Assembly (NCBI GenBank): GCA_028689025.1
Contig: JAQTXA010000014.1
Coordinates: forward strand, 1-64,000
Direction: 5' to 3'
DNA from: Aliarcobacter sp.
GTDB lineage: Bacteria; Campylobacterota; Campylobacteria; Campylobacterales; Arcobacteraceae
DNA length: 64,000 bases
Positions 8,212 to 16,318 of this stretch are shown in pieces (position 1 is the stretch's first letter; each line of letters opens with the position of its first letter). The notes under the pieces are model-generated. The model made no database searches. It was not told the DNA's origin and saw only the letters and a list, made by a program, of their open reading frames with translations. The translations under genes were made by a program, and so were the position numbers.

Positions 8212-9195
8212 ATGAAGTTTTTTTTAAATATATTTTTAATAGTTTTTATTCTATTTATTAGTGGTTGTAGCTCAAAAAAATTAACTATAAAAGCACTTTA
8301 TCCCTCAAAAATAGAAAATGAAAAAATATACACAATAAGAGTTGAAAGATTTTATAGGGATGATGTTAATCAAACAGTTGCACTTGCCAATAAAATAGCA
8401 AATAAAATAATTGATAATAAAAAAATATTTCAACTAAGAGATAGTGATTTTGGAACAGATGCAATATTAAGTGGAGAAGTTTTAAATTCATCTTTAGATA
8501 CACAAGTATATTACAGAACTGAAATTGATTATTCAAGATGTAGATTTTATAGATATGATGAAAAAAATCGTACAAGAGAGTGCATTGAATACCATATTAG
8601 ACATATTCCTTGTGAAAAAAGGGAATATAACGTTACAACAAATATAAAATTAATTAAACCCATAACAAATATTGTAATATTTTCTAAAACCTATGATAAA
8701 TCAAGTTTTGATAATATGTGTTTTGATCATCGCCCATATTATCCTATATATGCAGATTCAAGGGATAAATTTAGAGTAAACAGTCAAATAGCAGATGATA
8801 TTGCAAACAATATTTTAGATGATATTTCTCCTCACTATGTATATTATGATATTGAAATTATTGAAGAGTTAGATAAAGATACTTTAGTTTTCTCAAAAGA
8901 GCAAGAAAAGAGATTTGAAAGAATAGTTGAATTGATTGTAAATAGAAATCTTAATTTAGCAAGAACAGAACTTGAAAAATTAGATGCTGAATTTAATGGA
9001 AAAAGTTTTGAAGTTGTTTATAATTTAGCCTTAATAAATGAAGCATATAATCAACTTCAAATTGCAAATCAACTATATAACGAAGCAAAAGCGTTGACTT
9101 TAGATATAAAATATTTAGATTTAGCTAATTATGGAATAAGTAGAACAAGTAGAAATTTAGAAGAAAAAATCAAAGCTAAATCACAATTGCCATAG
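8212..9195 (+). CDS. Outer-membrane-type lipoprotein with C-terminal TPR-like repeat
   Basis: The protein has 327 residues from the ATG at 8212, which follows an AAAGGA site. A longer frame from 8155 is unlikely because it would include a -10 box and would place a Lys-free extension ahead of the signal peptide. The N-terminus is a type II signal peptide, with a hydrophobic core and the lipobox FISGC, so Cys18 is the predicted lipidated residue. The middle part contains several Cys and Tyr residues (RCRFYRYDE, RECIEYHIRHIPCEKREY). The C-terminal 90 residues hold one or two TPR-like helical pairs (NLNLARTELEKLDAEF, NEAYNQLQIANQLYNEA). I do not recognise the family. It is transcribed towards, but probably separately from, the Fe-S gene 100 bases downstream. 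Confidence 0.75.
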   Translation: MKFFLNIFLIVFILFISGCSSKKLTIKALYPSKIENEKIYTIRVERFYRDDVNQTVALANKIANKIIDNKKIFQLRDSDFGTDAILSGEVLNSSLDTQVYYRTEIDYSRCRFYRYDEKNRTRECIEYHIRHIPCEKREYNVTTNIKLIKPITNIVIFSKTYDKSSFDNMCFDHRPYYPIYADSRDKFRVNSQIADDIANNILDDISPHYVYYDIEIIEELDKDTLVFSKEQEKRFERIVELIVNRNLNLARTELEKLDAEFNGKSFEVVYNLALINEAYNQLQIANQLYNEAKALTLDIKYLDLANYGISRTSRNLEEKIKAKSQLP

Positions 9196-9293
9196 CTTAT
9201 AAAATCGCTATTTAACAACTTTTAACCATTATTTTTGTATATTAAATTTTTATTATAAATATTAAAATTTTTAAACTTAAAAGGTTAGATAAG

Positions 9294-10592
9294 GTGTCAA
9301 TGAATAAATTTAATTATACAGCTATTTCTGATGACTGTGTAAAGTGTGGAAAGTGTAAACCTGTTTGTACAATCTTTAATATAAATCAAGATGAAGCAAC
9401 AAGTCCTAGAGGATTTATCGATTTACTAGGAGCTTATGAGAGAGATGAATTAGAGTTAGATAAAACAGCAAAAGATATTTTTGAATCATGTTTTTTATGT
9501 ACAAACTGTGTTGAAGTGTGTCCAAATGACTTGCCAACAGATATGATAATTGAGCAAGTAAGAAGCGATATTGCAAAAAAATTTGGAATTGCATGGTATA
9601 AAAGGTTGTTCTTCTTTTTATTAAGACATAGAAGAACTATGGATTTTTTATCAAAATTAGGATGGGTATTCCAAACATGTGCCCTAAAAATTGATGAAAA
9701 AAAGCAATCAGCTCTACCTAGATTTTCACTTCCAATTGTAAAAAAGGGAAGAGTTCTACCATTTGCAGATGCTAGAAGTTTTTTAAATAAATATCCAGCA
9801 AATATATTTGCAAAAAATAAAAAAATAGAAGAAACTAAAAAGAATAAAGTTGCGATTTTTATAGGTTGTATGAGTAATTATACTTACACAAATACTGGAG
9901 ATTCATTAGTTAAAATTCTGAAAAAACTTGAACTTGATATTATGATTCCAAAAAAACAACTTTGTTGTGGTGCACCAGCTTATTTTACAGGAGCTTTTGA
10001 TACGGTTGATTATCTTGCTAAAAAGAATATTGAGTATTTTGAAACTTGGATTGATGAAGTAGATGCTGTAATTATTCCAGAAGCTACTTGTAGTGCTATG
10101 ATAAAACAAGATTGGGAACATTACTTCCATAATCAGCCCCAATGGAAAGAAAGAGCTATAAAATTATCTAAAAAAATATTTATGGCTACAAAATGGCTAG
10201 AAAATAGTACAGATTTAAAAAATCTACTTGCTTCTAGTGGTAAAAAATTTGACCAATTAGTAACTTATCACGATCCTTGTCATGCTAAAAAGATGCAAGG
10301 TGTTTGGCAAGAGCCTAGAACTCTTTTAAAACAAAACTATGTATTAACTGAGATGAGTGATTCAAATAGATGTTGTGGCTTTGGTGGAGTTACAATGCAA
10401 ACAGAAAAATATGATTTTGCAAAAGCAGCAGGTGCTCCAAAAGCTGCCATGATAAAAGAGACAAAAGCTCAAATTGTAAGTGCTGAATGTAGTGCTTGTA
10501 GAATGCAAATAACAAACTCTTTATTCTTAGCAAATGTAGATGTTCAATTTAAAAATCCAATTGAACTAATTGCTGAAGCATTGGAGGACTAA
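9294..10592 (+). CDS. CCG-domain Fe-S oxidoreductase subunit (GlcF/GlpC/LutA-like)
   Basis: A 432-residue protein with two [4Fe-4S] ferredoxin motifs in the N-terminal 90 residues (CVKCGKCKPVC and CFLCTNCVEVC). Two cysteine-rich CCG domains follow (CCGAPAYFTGA near residue 225 and CCGFGGVT near 360), typical of electron-transfer subunits that pass electrons to the quinone pool. Family members include glycolate oxidase GlcF, glycerol-3-phosphate dehydrogenase GlpC, lactate oxidase LutA and heterodisulfide reductase subunits. No flavoprotein partner is adjacent, so the substrate cannot be named. The GTG at 9294 and the ATG at 9300 are both possible starts; AAGG is better placed for the ATG. It overlaps lgt by one base. 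Confidence 0.85.
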   Translation: MSMNKFNYTAISDDCVKCGKCKPVCTIFNINQDEATSPRGFIDLLGAYERDELELDKTAKDIFESCFLCTNCVEVCPNDLPTDMIIEQVRSDIAKKFGIAWYKRLFFFLLRHRRTMDFLSKLGWVFQTCALKIDEKKQSALPRFSLPIVKKGRVLPFADARSFLNKYPANIFAKNKKIEETKKNKVAIFIGCMSNYTYTNTGDSLVKILKKLELDIMIPKKQLCCGAPAYFTGAFDTVDYLAKKNIEYFETWIDEVDAVIIPEATCSAMIKQDWEHYFHNQPQWKERAIKLSKKIFMATKWLENSTDLKNLLASSGKKFDQLVTYHDPCHAKKMQGVWQEPRTLLKQNYVLTEMSDSNRCCGFGGVTMQTEKYDFAKAAGAPKAAMIKETKAQIVSAECSACRMQITNSLFLANVDVQFKNPIELIAEALED

Positions 10593-11398
10593 TGGAATAT
10601 TGGCAAAATATATATTCTCACTTTAATCCTATTGCTTTTAATTTAGGTCCAATTGCTGTTCATTGGTATGGACTTATGTATGCACTTGCTCTAATTAGTG
10701 CAATTTTTGTTGCAAAATGGTTTATAAAACATGATAAATTACCTATTTCAAATGAGTTATTTGACTCATATATTTGGTGGGCAGAAATAGGTGTAATTTT
10801 AGGTGCAAGACTTGGTTATGTACTATTTTATGATACACATACAATGTACTATTTAACTCATCCTTGGCAAATATTCAATCCTTATATAGATGGCATATAT
10901 GCTGGAATTTCTGGTATGAGTTATCATGGTGCTTTTTTTGGGTTCATAATCGCGTCATATCTATTTTGTAAAAAAAACAAGATATCTTTTTGGTTTATAA
11001 CTGATATTGCAGTACTTGGTGTTTCTGCTTCATATGTATTTGGGCGATTAGGAAACTTTTTCAATCAAGAGCTTGTAGGTCGAGCAACAGATGTTCCGTG
11101 GGGAATTTATGTTGGACAAGTATTACGACATCCTTCTCAAATATATGAAGCAATTCTTGAAGGTTTAATTGTTTTTGTTATATTAGTTTATATTAGAAAA
11201 AGAAAAACTTTTGATGGGCAATTAGCTTTAATGTATGGAATATTATATTCAACAGCTAGAATTATTGCTGAATTCTTTAGACAACCAGATAGTCAGTTGG
11301 GATTTATTTACAGTAATTGGCTTACAATGGGGATTTTACAATCTTTTATTATATTAGTACTTTGTGGGATTTTATATATAAAAACAAAGAATAAATAG
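10592..11398 (+). CDS. lgt: Prolipoprotein diacylglyceryl transferase
   Basis: A 268-residue protein with about seven membrane spans. The family motifs are present: HWYGLMYALA near residue 25, the SYHGAFFGF loop near 110 with its functional His, and GRLGNFFNQELVGR near 150, which is the Lgt signature. Lgt transfers diacylglyceryl from phosphatidylglycerol to the lipobox cysteine of prelipoproteins, the first step in lipoprotein maturation at the inner membrane. The start overlaps the upstream Fe-S gene stop (TAATG) and has a GGAGG site inside that gene, so translational coupling is likely. It ends in a strong hairpin shared with the convergent neighbour. Confidence 0.96.
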   Translation: MEYWQNIYSHFNPIAFNLGPIAVHWYGLMYALALISAIFVAKWFIKHDKLPISNELFDSYIWWAEIGVILGARLGYVLFYDTHTMYYLTHPWQIFNPYIDGIYAGISGMSYHGAFFGFIIASYLFCKKNKISFWFITDIAVLGVSASYVFGRLGNFFNQELVGRATDVPWGIYVGQVLRHPSQIYEAILEGLIVFVILVYIRKRKTFDGQLALMYGILYSTARIIAEFFRQPDSQLGFIYSNWLTMGILQSFIILVLCGILYIKTKNK

Positions 11399-11419
11399 TT
11401 AAGAAATTAACTATTTATT
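11390..11419. terminator. Bidirectional terminator between lgt and the small zinc-motif gene
   Basis: A perfect 13-bp stem (AATAAATAGTTAA and its complement) with a GAAA tetraloop spans the stop codons of both converging genes. T-rich tails follow on both sides. GNRA-type loops stabilise such AT-rich stems. Confidence 0.7.
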
Positions 11420-11679
11420 TTAAGTTCTTTAGTATAGCCAGCATCAATTGCTAACTCTGCAATCTTATTTCTTAATAAGTCTAATCTCCAGCCATGTCTA
11501 CCTGCAAAATTTTCTATTTCAGCATCCCTTTGTTCAGGAGTACAAAATACAAAAATTCTCTTTAAAAAAGGTTTTGGTACTTGGATAGCTATTAATTGAA
11601 AATAATTTTCTTTACAGCTTCTTGAGCAAAAAGCCTTACTCATAGCAATCTTTTTTTTGCAGAAAGGGCAATGCGACAT
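11407..11679 (-). CDS. Small protein with an N-terminal Cys-pair motif
   Basis: A 90-residue protein. The N-terminus MSHCPFCKKK followed by FCSRSCKENY gives a CxxC...CxxxC set, consistent with a small zinc ribbon similar to the YacG type. The remainder is predicted to be helical (AEIENFAGRHGWRLDLLRNK). The function is unknown. Its ATG overlaps the stop of the upstream 64-residue gene by one base (TAATG), so the two are probably translated together. The motif and the overlap support a real gene despite its length. Confidence 0.7.
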   Translation of the reverse strand: MSHCPFCKKKIAMSKAFCSRSCKENYFQLIAIQVPKPFLKRIFVFCTPEQRDAEIENFAGRHGWRLDLLRNKIAELAIDAGYTKELKINS

Positions 11680-11873
11680 TATTTATTACCTTTGATTATT
11701 AGTTTGTAGAACTTTGCATTAGTAACATCTTGAAGAAATTTTGGTTCTATATCATGTAAAGCTATGATATCAACAACTTTACCTTCCATTAACCAACCTC
11801 GTCCAGTATCAACTATTACTTGGCTTTCAAACAGTTGGATTAATTCTTCTTTAGAAATAAGTAGTTCTTCCAT
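11679..11873 (-). CDS. Conserved-looking 64-residue protein
   Basis: An acidic-to-neutral protein with no signal peptide and no cysteines (starts MEELLISKEELIQLF; ends FYKLIIKGNK). It is the first gene of a two-gene unit with the Cys-motif protein, with overlapping stop and start. I do not recognise a family. The one-base overlap and the compact placement between the response regulator and lgt make it a likely real gene. Confidence 0.6.
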   Translation of the reverse strand: MEELLISKEELIQLFESQVIVDTGRGWLMEGKVVDIIALHDIEPKFLQDVTNAKFYKLIIKGNK

Positions 11874-11912
11874 ATTATAACTTTTTTATTAAGATTTTGC
11901 AAATAGACATCC

Positions 11913-12617
11913 TTAATTTGACTTAAGAATATCTATTGTATAGCCCTTGTTAGAGTGGTTTTTGATAATTTCATAATATGTTTTTTGTCTTATTTTATTA
12001 ACTATATTTCTCATAGTATAAATAGACATATCTTTACCTTTCCAAACTACGTCTCTGATTATATCATAATCTGTTATATCATTTCGCTTAGCAATTAATA
12101 ATTTTAAAAAAGATTTTTCTAATCTTGTAAAATCAATTAAAACTCCACCTGCTTTGAAGAATTGATCTCTATACTCATCAAAATAGATTCCATTTTCGAA
12201 TTCAATTTTATCACCTCTTTTTGTCTGATTTAAACACATAATAACTGCAAGTTTTAAATCTTTTGCTCTTAAAGGTTTTGATAAAAATGTATATGCACCA
12301 GAATTAATTGCTGTTACAATACTTTCATTATTATCAGATTCAGAAATAACAATTTTTGGTAAACTTGGTACTAAAGCTGATAGTTCAGAACATAATTCAG
12401 GAAAAGAAACTCCAACTATATCTGTATCTATGATAGCCATGTCATAATTATTTGAACATGCAAGTGACAAAGCATCTTTCAAATTTGAAACAATTTTCAA
12501 TTCTTTAAAATAATCATCAAATTCATTTCCAATTGCTTCATTAATTTTTTCATCACTACTTACAAAAAGTAGCTTTGCATTATATAATTTTCTAATATTT
12601 TTTACTGTTTTTAACAT
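11913..12617 (-). CDS. OmpR-like orphan response regulator
   Basis: A 234-residue protein. Residues of about 12-130 form a receiver domain. The candidate phosphoacceptor is in MAIIDTDIVGVSF and the conserved Lys is in FLSKPLR. Some acidic-pocket residues are not obvious (LLFVSSDEKI), so phosphorylation may be weak or absent. Residues of about 145-232 resemble a winged-helix DNA-binding domain (FTRLEKSFLKLLIAKRN, MRNIVNKIRQKTYYEIIKNH, GYTI). No kinase gene is adjacent. A near-consensus sigma-70 promoter lies 35-63 bases upstream. It is probably a transcription factor with unknown targets. Confidence 0.8.
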   Translation of the reverse strand: MLKTVKNIRKLYNAKLLFVSSDEKINEAIGNEFDDYFKELKIVSNLKDALSLACSNNYDMAIIDTDIVGVSFPELCSELSALVPSLPKIVISESDNNESIVTAINSGAYTFLSKPLRAKDLKLAVIMCLNQTKRGDKIEFENGIYFDEYRDQFFKAGGVLIDFTRLEKSFLKLLIAKRNDITDYDIIRDVVWKGKDMSIYTMRNIVNKIRQKTYYEIIKNHSNKGYTIDILKSN

Positions 12618-12651
12618 AATAATTCTCTTTATAATATTGGTTTAAAATATA

Positions 12652-12680
12652 ATAATAACTAAAATTTATTAATTTGTCAA
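12652..12680 (-). promoter_or_regulatory. Near-consensus sigma-70 promoter of the orphan response regulator
   Basis: Read on the minus strand, TTGACA (12680-12675) and TATTAT (12657-12652) are separated by exactly 17 bases. They lie a short distance upstream of the ATG at 12617. A perfect -35 hexamer is unusual in this lineage, where promoters generally rely on the -10 box and T-rich periodicity, so this may be a strong promoter. Confidence 0.6.
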
Positions 12681-12722
12681 AATATTATTAATAAAACATA
12701 AAATATTTTGTTAAATTTAAGT

Positions 12723-15407
12723 TTATTTCAATTCTTGCCAAGAATTTCCTATTGATACTGATACTTTTAAAGGTATTTTTAATTTATACACATTTTCCAT
12801 AATTGCTTTTAAATCGCTAGTTATTTCATCAACAACATCTTCTTTAACTTCGAAAATAAGTTCATCGTGGATTTGTAACAACATTCTCATATTATTGTTA
12901 TTTTTATATTTTTCATATATTTTAACCATAGATAATTTTATTAAATCAGCTGCACTTCCTTGAAACAAAGTATTAACTGCTTCTCTTAAATATGCAGCTT
13001 TAACCATTGCATTTGCAGAGTCAAAATCAAATAATCGTTTTCTATTTAATAATGTTTTAATGTATCCATTTGAATGGGCAAAATCTTCTATTGATTTTAG
13101 ATAATCTTTTACGCTTTTAAAAGCTTCAAAATATGAATCTATATAAAGTTTTGCTTCTTTTGAGGGAATTCCTAAAGTATCACCTAGTTTTTTACTTCCC
13201 ATTCCATATAGTAGTCCAAAGTTTATAGATTTAGCAATTCCTCTTTTTTCTTTTGCTTGTTCTTGCCCAAAAATTTTAACTGCTGTTTGGTAGTGAATAT
13301 CTAAATCATTTCTAAAAGCATCAACTAAGGCTTCATCACCACTAAAATGAGCTAATAATCTCAACTCTATTTGAGAGTAATCAATTCCCACAAGTTTATA
13401 TCCATCTCTTGGGATAAATGCTTCTCTAATTTTTGAACCACTTCCTGCTCGAACAGGAATATTTTGTAAATTTGGATTTTTTGAACTCAATCTTCCTGTT
13501 GCTGTTCCTGTATGCAAAAATGAAGTATGGATTCTATTATCTGGATTTTTTAGTCCAAGTTCTAACAATGGTTCTATATAAGTTGATTGAAGCTTATAGG
13601 CCTCTCTATATTTCAATAAAAGAGGAATTACATCATGTTCATTTACTAAACCACTTAAAACAGCTTCATCGGTACTATAACCTGTTTTTGTTTTTTTAGA
13701 TGTTGCAAGTCCTAAAGTTTCAAATAATACAACTCCTAGTTGTTTTGGAGAATTGATATTAAATTCAGCACCTGCAACTTTGTAAATATCTGCTGTAAGT
13801 TCTTGAATATACTTGTAATTTGTGCCTTTTAACTCTTGTAATAAATTAACATCAACTTTAATTCCATTATTTTCCATATCAGCTAAAACATAAATAAATT
13901 CAAATTCTAAATCAAAAGCTAATTTTAATAAATCTTCATCTTCTTTTTCTTTGAAAATCTCTAATTGCTTGTTAAATAGTTTAAGAGTCATCAATGCATC
14001 TTCAGCTGCATATTCACAAGCTTTATAAACATCAACATTTGAAAAATTTTCACCTTTTTTTACAACGTCTTTAAATGAAATCATTTTATGGTCAAAATAT
14101 TTGTCAACTTGATAATCAAGCCCTACTTTTTCATTTGTATCCAAAAGCCAAGACAAAATCATAGTATCAGCGTAAAGTTTTAACTCTATTCCAAAATTAT
14201 GTCTAATAACTGCATAATCATATTTAAAGTTTTGTAGTACTAATTTATGTCTATTTAACTGAGTAATTGCTTGACGTGCAGCATCTTTTGAAATTTGCTC
14301 TGGCACTCCTAAATAAAAATGAGCTATTGGAACATAATAAGCTTTATTTTTTTCATAAGCAAAAGAGAAACCAACTATTTGAGCTTTTTGAGTATCAATG
14401 TCTGTGGTTTCTGTGTCAAATGCAACTATGGCATCTCGTGGAATTGTATTTATTGCAAGGGATAATTTATTTTCATCATCTAATAAAACATATTCAATAT
14501 TGTCATTTTTTTCTTTTTCTATTGGAATTTCTGTTTTAAAAGACATTCCATTTTTATTTATTCTATCAAGAATTTTTGCCATGTCATATTGGTGTAAAAT
14601 ATCACTAATTTTTAAAATAGGATTTTCAGCAGGTAATAAAAAATTATTCAGATCATCAATTACATGGCAATCTCTTGATAAAGTTACAAGCTGTTTTGAG
14701 ATAAAAGCCATTTCCCTGCTCTCTTCTAAAAGAGTTTTCCATCTTTTTTTCTCAATATTTTCTAAGTTCTCATAGATATTTTCTAAAGTCCCAAATTGTT
14801 GAATTAAAGCTTCTGCTGTTTTTGCACCAATTCCTTTTACTCCAGGAATATTATCAGCACTATCACCTAAAAGTGATTGATAATCTGTAAATTGAGAAGG
14901 ATGAACTCCATATTTTTCTAAACATTTAGCTTCATTTATAACAACTCTTTTAGTTGGGTCAAACAGATAAATAGTATCATCTTCGATTAATTGATATAAA
15001 TCTTTATCGTGAGACACAATTCGAACTTCCAAACCTTTTAATTTTGCATCGTGTGCAATTGATGCCACAATATCATCTGCTTCAAAACCTGTTCTAATTG
15101 CTGTTTTAAATCCCATTAATTCAATCCAAGAGATTGCTATTGGAAGTTGTTTTAATAAATCTTCGGGAACATCGGGTCTATGAGCTTTGTAATTATCATA
15201 AAGGTCATTTCTAAAAGTATTTCCTTTTGCATCAAGTGCAAAAACTATATAATCAGTTTGAAAATCTTTTCCAATATTTGCTATAAAATTTATAAATCCT
15301 GTTAATAAACCAGTTGGAAAACCCTCTTTTGATCTTAGTGGTGGAAGGGCAAAATAACTTCTAAATAAAAAGCCAAATGTATCAATTACTGTGATTGTTT
15401 TTTTCAT
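12723..15407 (-). CDS. polA: DNA polymerase I
   Basis: A full-length 894-residue enzyme. The 5'-3' nuclease domain spans about residues 1-290 (VIDTFGFLFRSYFALPPLRS, GLEVRIVSHDKDLYQLI). The 3'-5' exonuclease domain spans about 305-500 and keeps its catalytic residues (AFDTETTDID, NFKYD, YAAEDALMTL), so proofreading should be active. Polymerase motifs A (VGIDYSQIELRLLAHFSGD), B (RGIAKSINFGLLYGMG) and C (LQIHDELIFE) are intact. The role is Okazaki fragment maturation and gap filling in excision repair. It is transcribed divergently from kdsB with a short shared promoter region. No unusual feature was seen. Confidence 0.98.
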   Translation of the reverse strand: MKKTITVIDTFGFLFRSYFALPPLRSKEGFPTGLLTGFINFIANIGKDFQTDYIVFALDAKGNTFRNDLYDNYKAHRPDVPEDLLKQLPIAISWIELMGFKTAIRTGFEADDIVASIAHDAKLKGLEVRIVSHDKDLYQLIEDDTIYLFDPTKRVVINEAKCLEKYGVHPSQFTDYQSLLGDSADNIPGVKGIGAKTAEALIQQFGTLENIYENLENIEKKRWKTLLEESREMAFISKQLVTLSRDCHVIDDLNNFLLPAENPILKISDILHQYDMAKILDRINKNGMSFKTEIPIEKEKNDNIEYVLLDDENKLSLAINTIPRDAIVAFDTETTDIDTQKAQIVGFSFAYEKNKAYYVPIAHFYLGVPEQISKDAARQAITQLNRHKLVLQNFKYDYAVIRHNFGIELKLYADTMILSWLLDTNEKVGLDYQVDKYFDHKMISFKDVVKKGENFSNVDVYKACEYAAEDALMTLKLFNKQLEIFKEKEDEDLLKLAFDLEFEFIYVLADMENNGIKVDVNLLQELKGTNYKYIQELTADIYKVAGAEFNINSPKQLGVVLFETLGLATSKKTKTGYSTDEAVLSGLVNEHDVIPLLLKYREAYKLQSTYIEPLLELGLKNPDNRIHTSFLHTGTATGRLSSKNPNLQNIPVRAGSGSKIREAFIPRDGYKLVGIDYSQIELRLLAHFSGDEALVDAFRNDLDIHYQTAVKIFGQEQAKEKRGIAKSINFGLLYGMGSKKLGDTLGIPSKEAKLYIDSYFEAFKSVKDYLKSIEDFAHSNGYIKTLLNRKRLFDFDSANAMVKAAYLREAVNTLFQGSAADLIKLSMVKIYEKYKNNNNMRMLLQIHDELIFEVKEDVVDEITSDLKAIMENVYKLKIPLKVSVSIGNSWQELK

Positions 15408-15446
15408 AAAATTTCTCTTTCATATACTTGTTTAAAGATTTTATAT

Positions 15447-15452
15447 TATAAT
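15447..15452 (+). promoter_or_regulatory. Candidate -10 box for kdsB
   Basis: TATAAT lies in the 87-base polA/kdsB divergent region, about 40 bases before the kdsB ATG. No good -35 hexamer is seen. Confidence 0.4.
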
Positions 15453-15494
15453 AATGTCACTAAAAATAAGGTTTTACTATTAAAAGGAAGATAA

Positions 15495-16220
15495 ATGATA
15501 ATTATACCTGCTAGATTAAACTCAAGTAGATTTGCAAATAAAATAATGGTTGATATTTTAGGATTACCAATGGTAATTAGAACAGCACGTCAAGTAAGTA
15601 GTTTAGATAAAGTAGTAATTGCCACAGATAGCCAGGAAGTAATTGATTTAGCTTCACAGTATGGATTTGATGCAGTTATGACTTCAAGTTCTCACAATAG
15701 TGGAACTGATAGAATAAATGAAGCTGTAAATATTTTAAATTTAAGTGAAGATGAGATTATTGTAAATGTACAAGGTGATGAACCATTTATTGAAGTTGAA
15801 GTAGTACAATCTGTAATAAATAGAGTAAAACAAATAAAAGAGAACAATGAAGATATTATGATTACTTCATGTTATAAAGAGATTAGTTCAGAATTAGCAG
15901 ATGATCCAAATCATGTGAAAGTAGTTTTAGATGAACACTCAAATGCAATATATTTCTCACGTGCAAAAGTACCATATCATAGAGATCACCACGAAGTAAC
16001 AAATTATAGTGGACATTTAGGAATTTATGGGTTTACTAAAAAATCATTAAATGCTTTTTGTAAATTAAATTCTTCAAAATTAGAAAATATAGAAAAACTT
16101 GAGCAATTAAGAGCTATTGATAACGGACATAAAATTGCGATGGTAAAAGTTGTCTCTAAATCTTTTGGAATAGATACTCAAGCAGATTTAGATAATGCCA
16201 TAAGAATCTTCGGAAAATAA
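15495..16220 (+). CDS. kdsB: 3-deoxy-manno-octulosonate cytidylyltransferase
   Basis: A 241-residue protein of the expected length. The N-terminal nucleotide-binding signature (IIPARLNSSRFANK) and VNVQGDEPFI are the family motifs. The SRAKVPYHRD segment and the Mg-binding Asp near the C-terminus (FGIDTQADLD) are also present. KdsB activates Kdo with CTP to give CMP-Kdo for the lipopolysaccharide inner core, in the cytoplasm. The start follows an AAAAGGAAG site. It belongs functionally with lptB, which exports finished LPS, elsewhere in the window. Confidence 0.97.
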   Translation: MIIIPARLNSSRFANKIMVDILGLPMVIRTARQVSSLDKVVIATDSQEVIDLASQYGFDAVMTSSSHNSGTDRINEAVNILNLSEDEIIVNVQGDEPFIEVEVVQSVINRVKQIKENNEDIMITSCYKEISSELADDPNHVKVVLDEHSNAIYFSRAKVPYHRDHHEVTNYSGHLGIYGFTKKSLNAFCKLNSSKLENIEKLEQLRAIDNGHKIAMVKVVSKSFGIDTQADLDNAIRIFGK

Positions 16221-16318
16221 TTTTTTTATTGCTTTATTATCAATATTTATCTAATAAAGTAATTTTAAAGTAATTTTATGGAAAACTAAGATAATAAAAA
16301 TACAAAATAAGGTAATTG

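Noticed and set aside
12681..12722. AT-rich inverted repeat downstream of polA as a terminator
   Set aside because: The AAAATATT/AATATTTT arms are only 8 bp of A-T pairs with a long loop, and such arms are expected by chance in this composition.
14267..14775. Plus-strand frames opposite polA
   Set aside because: Fully antisense to conserved polA domains; no motifs and no initiation signal.
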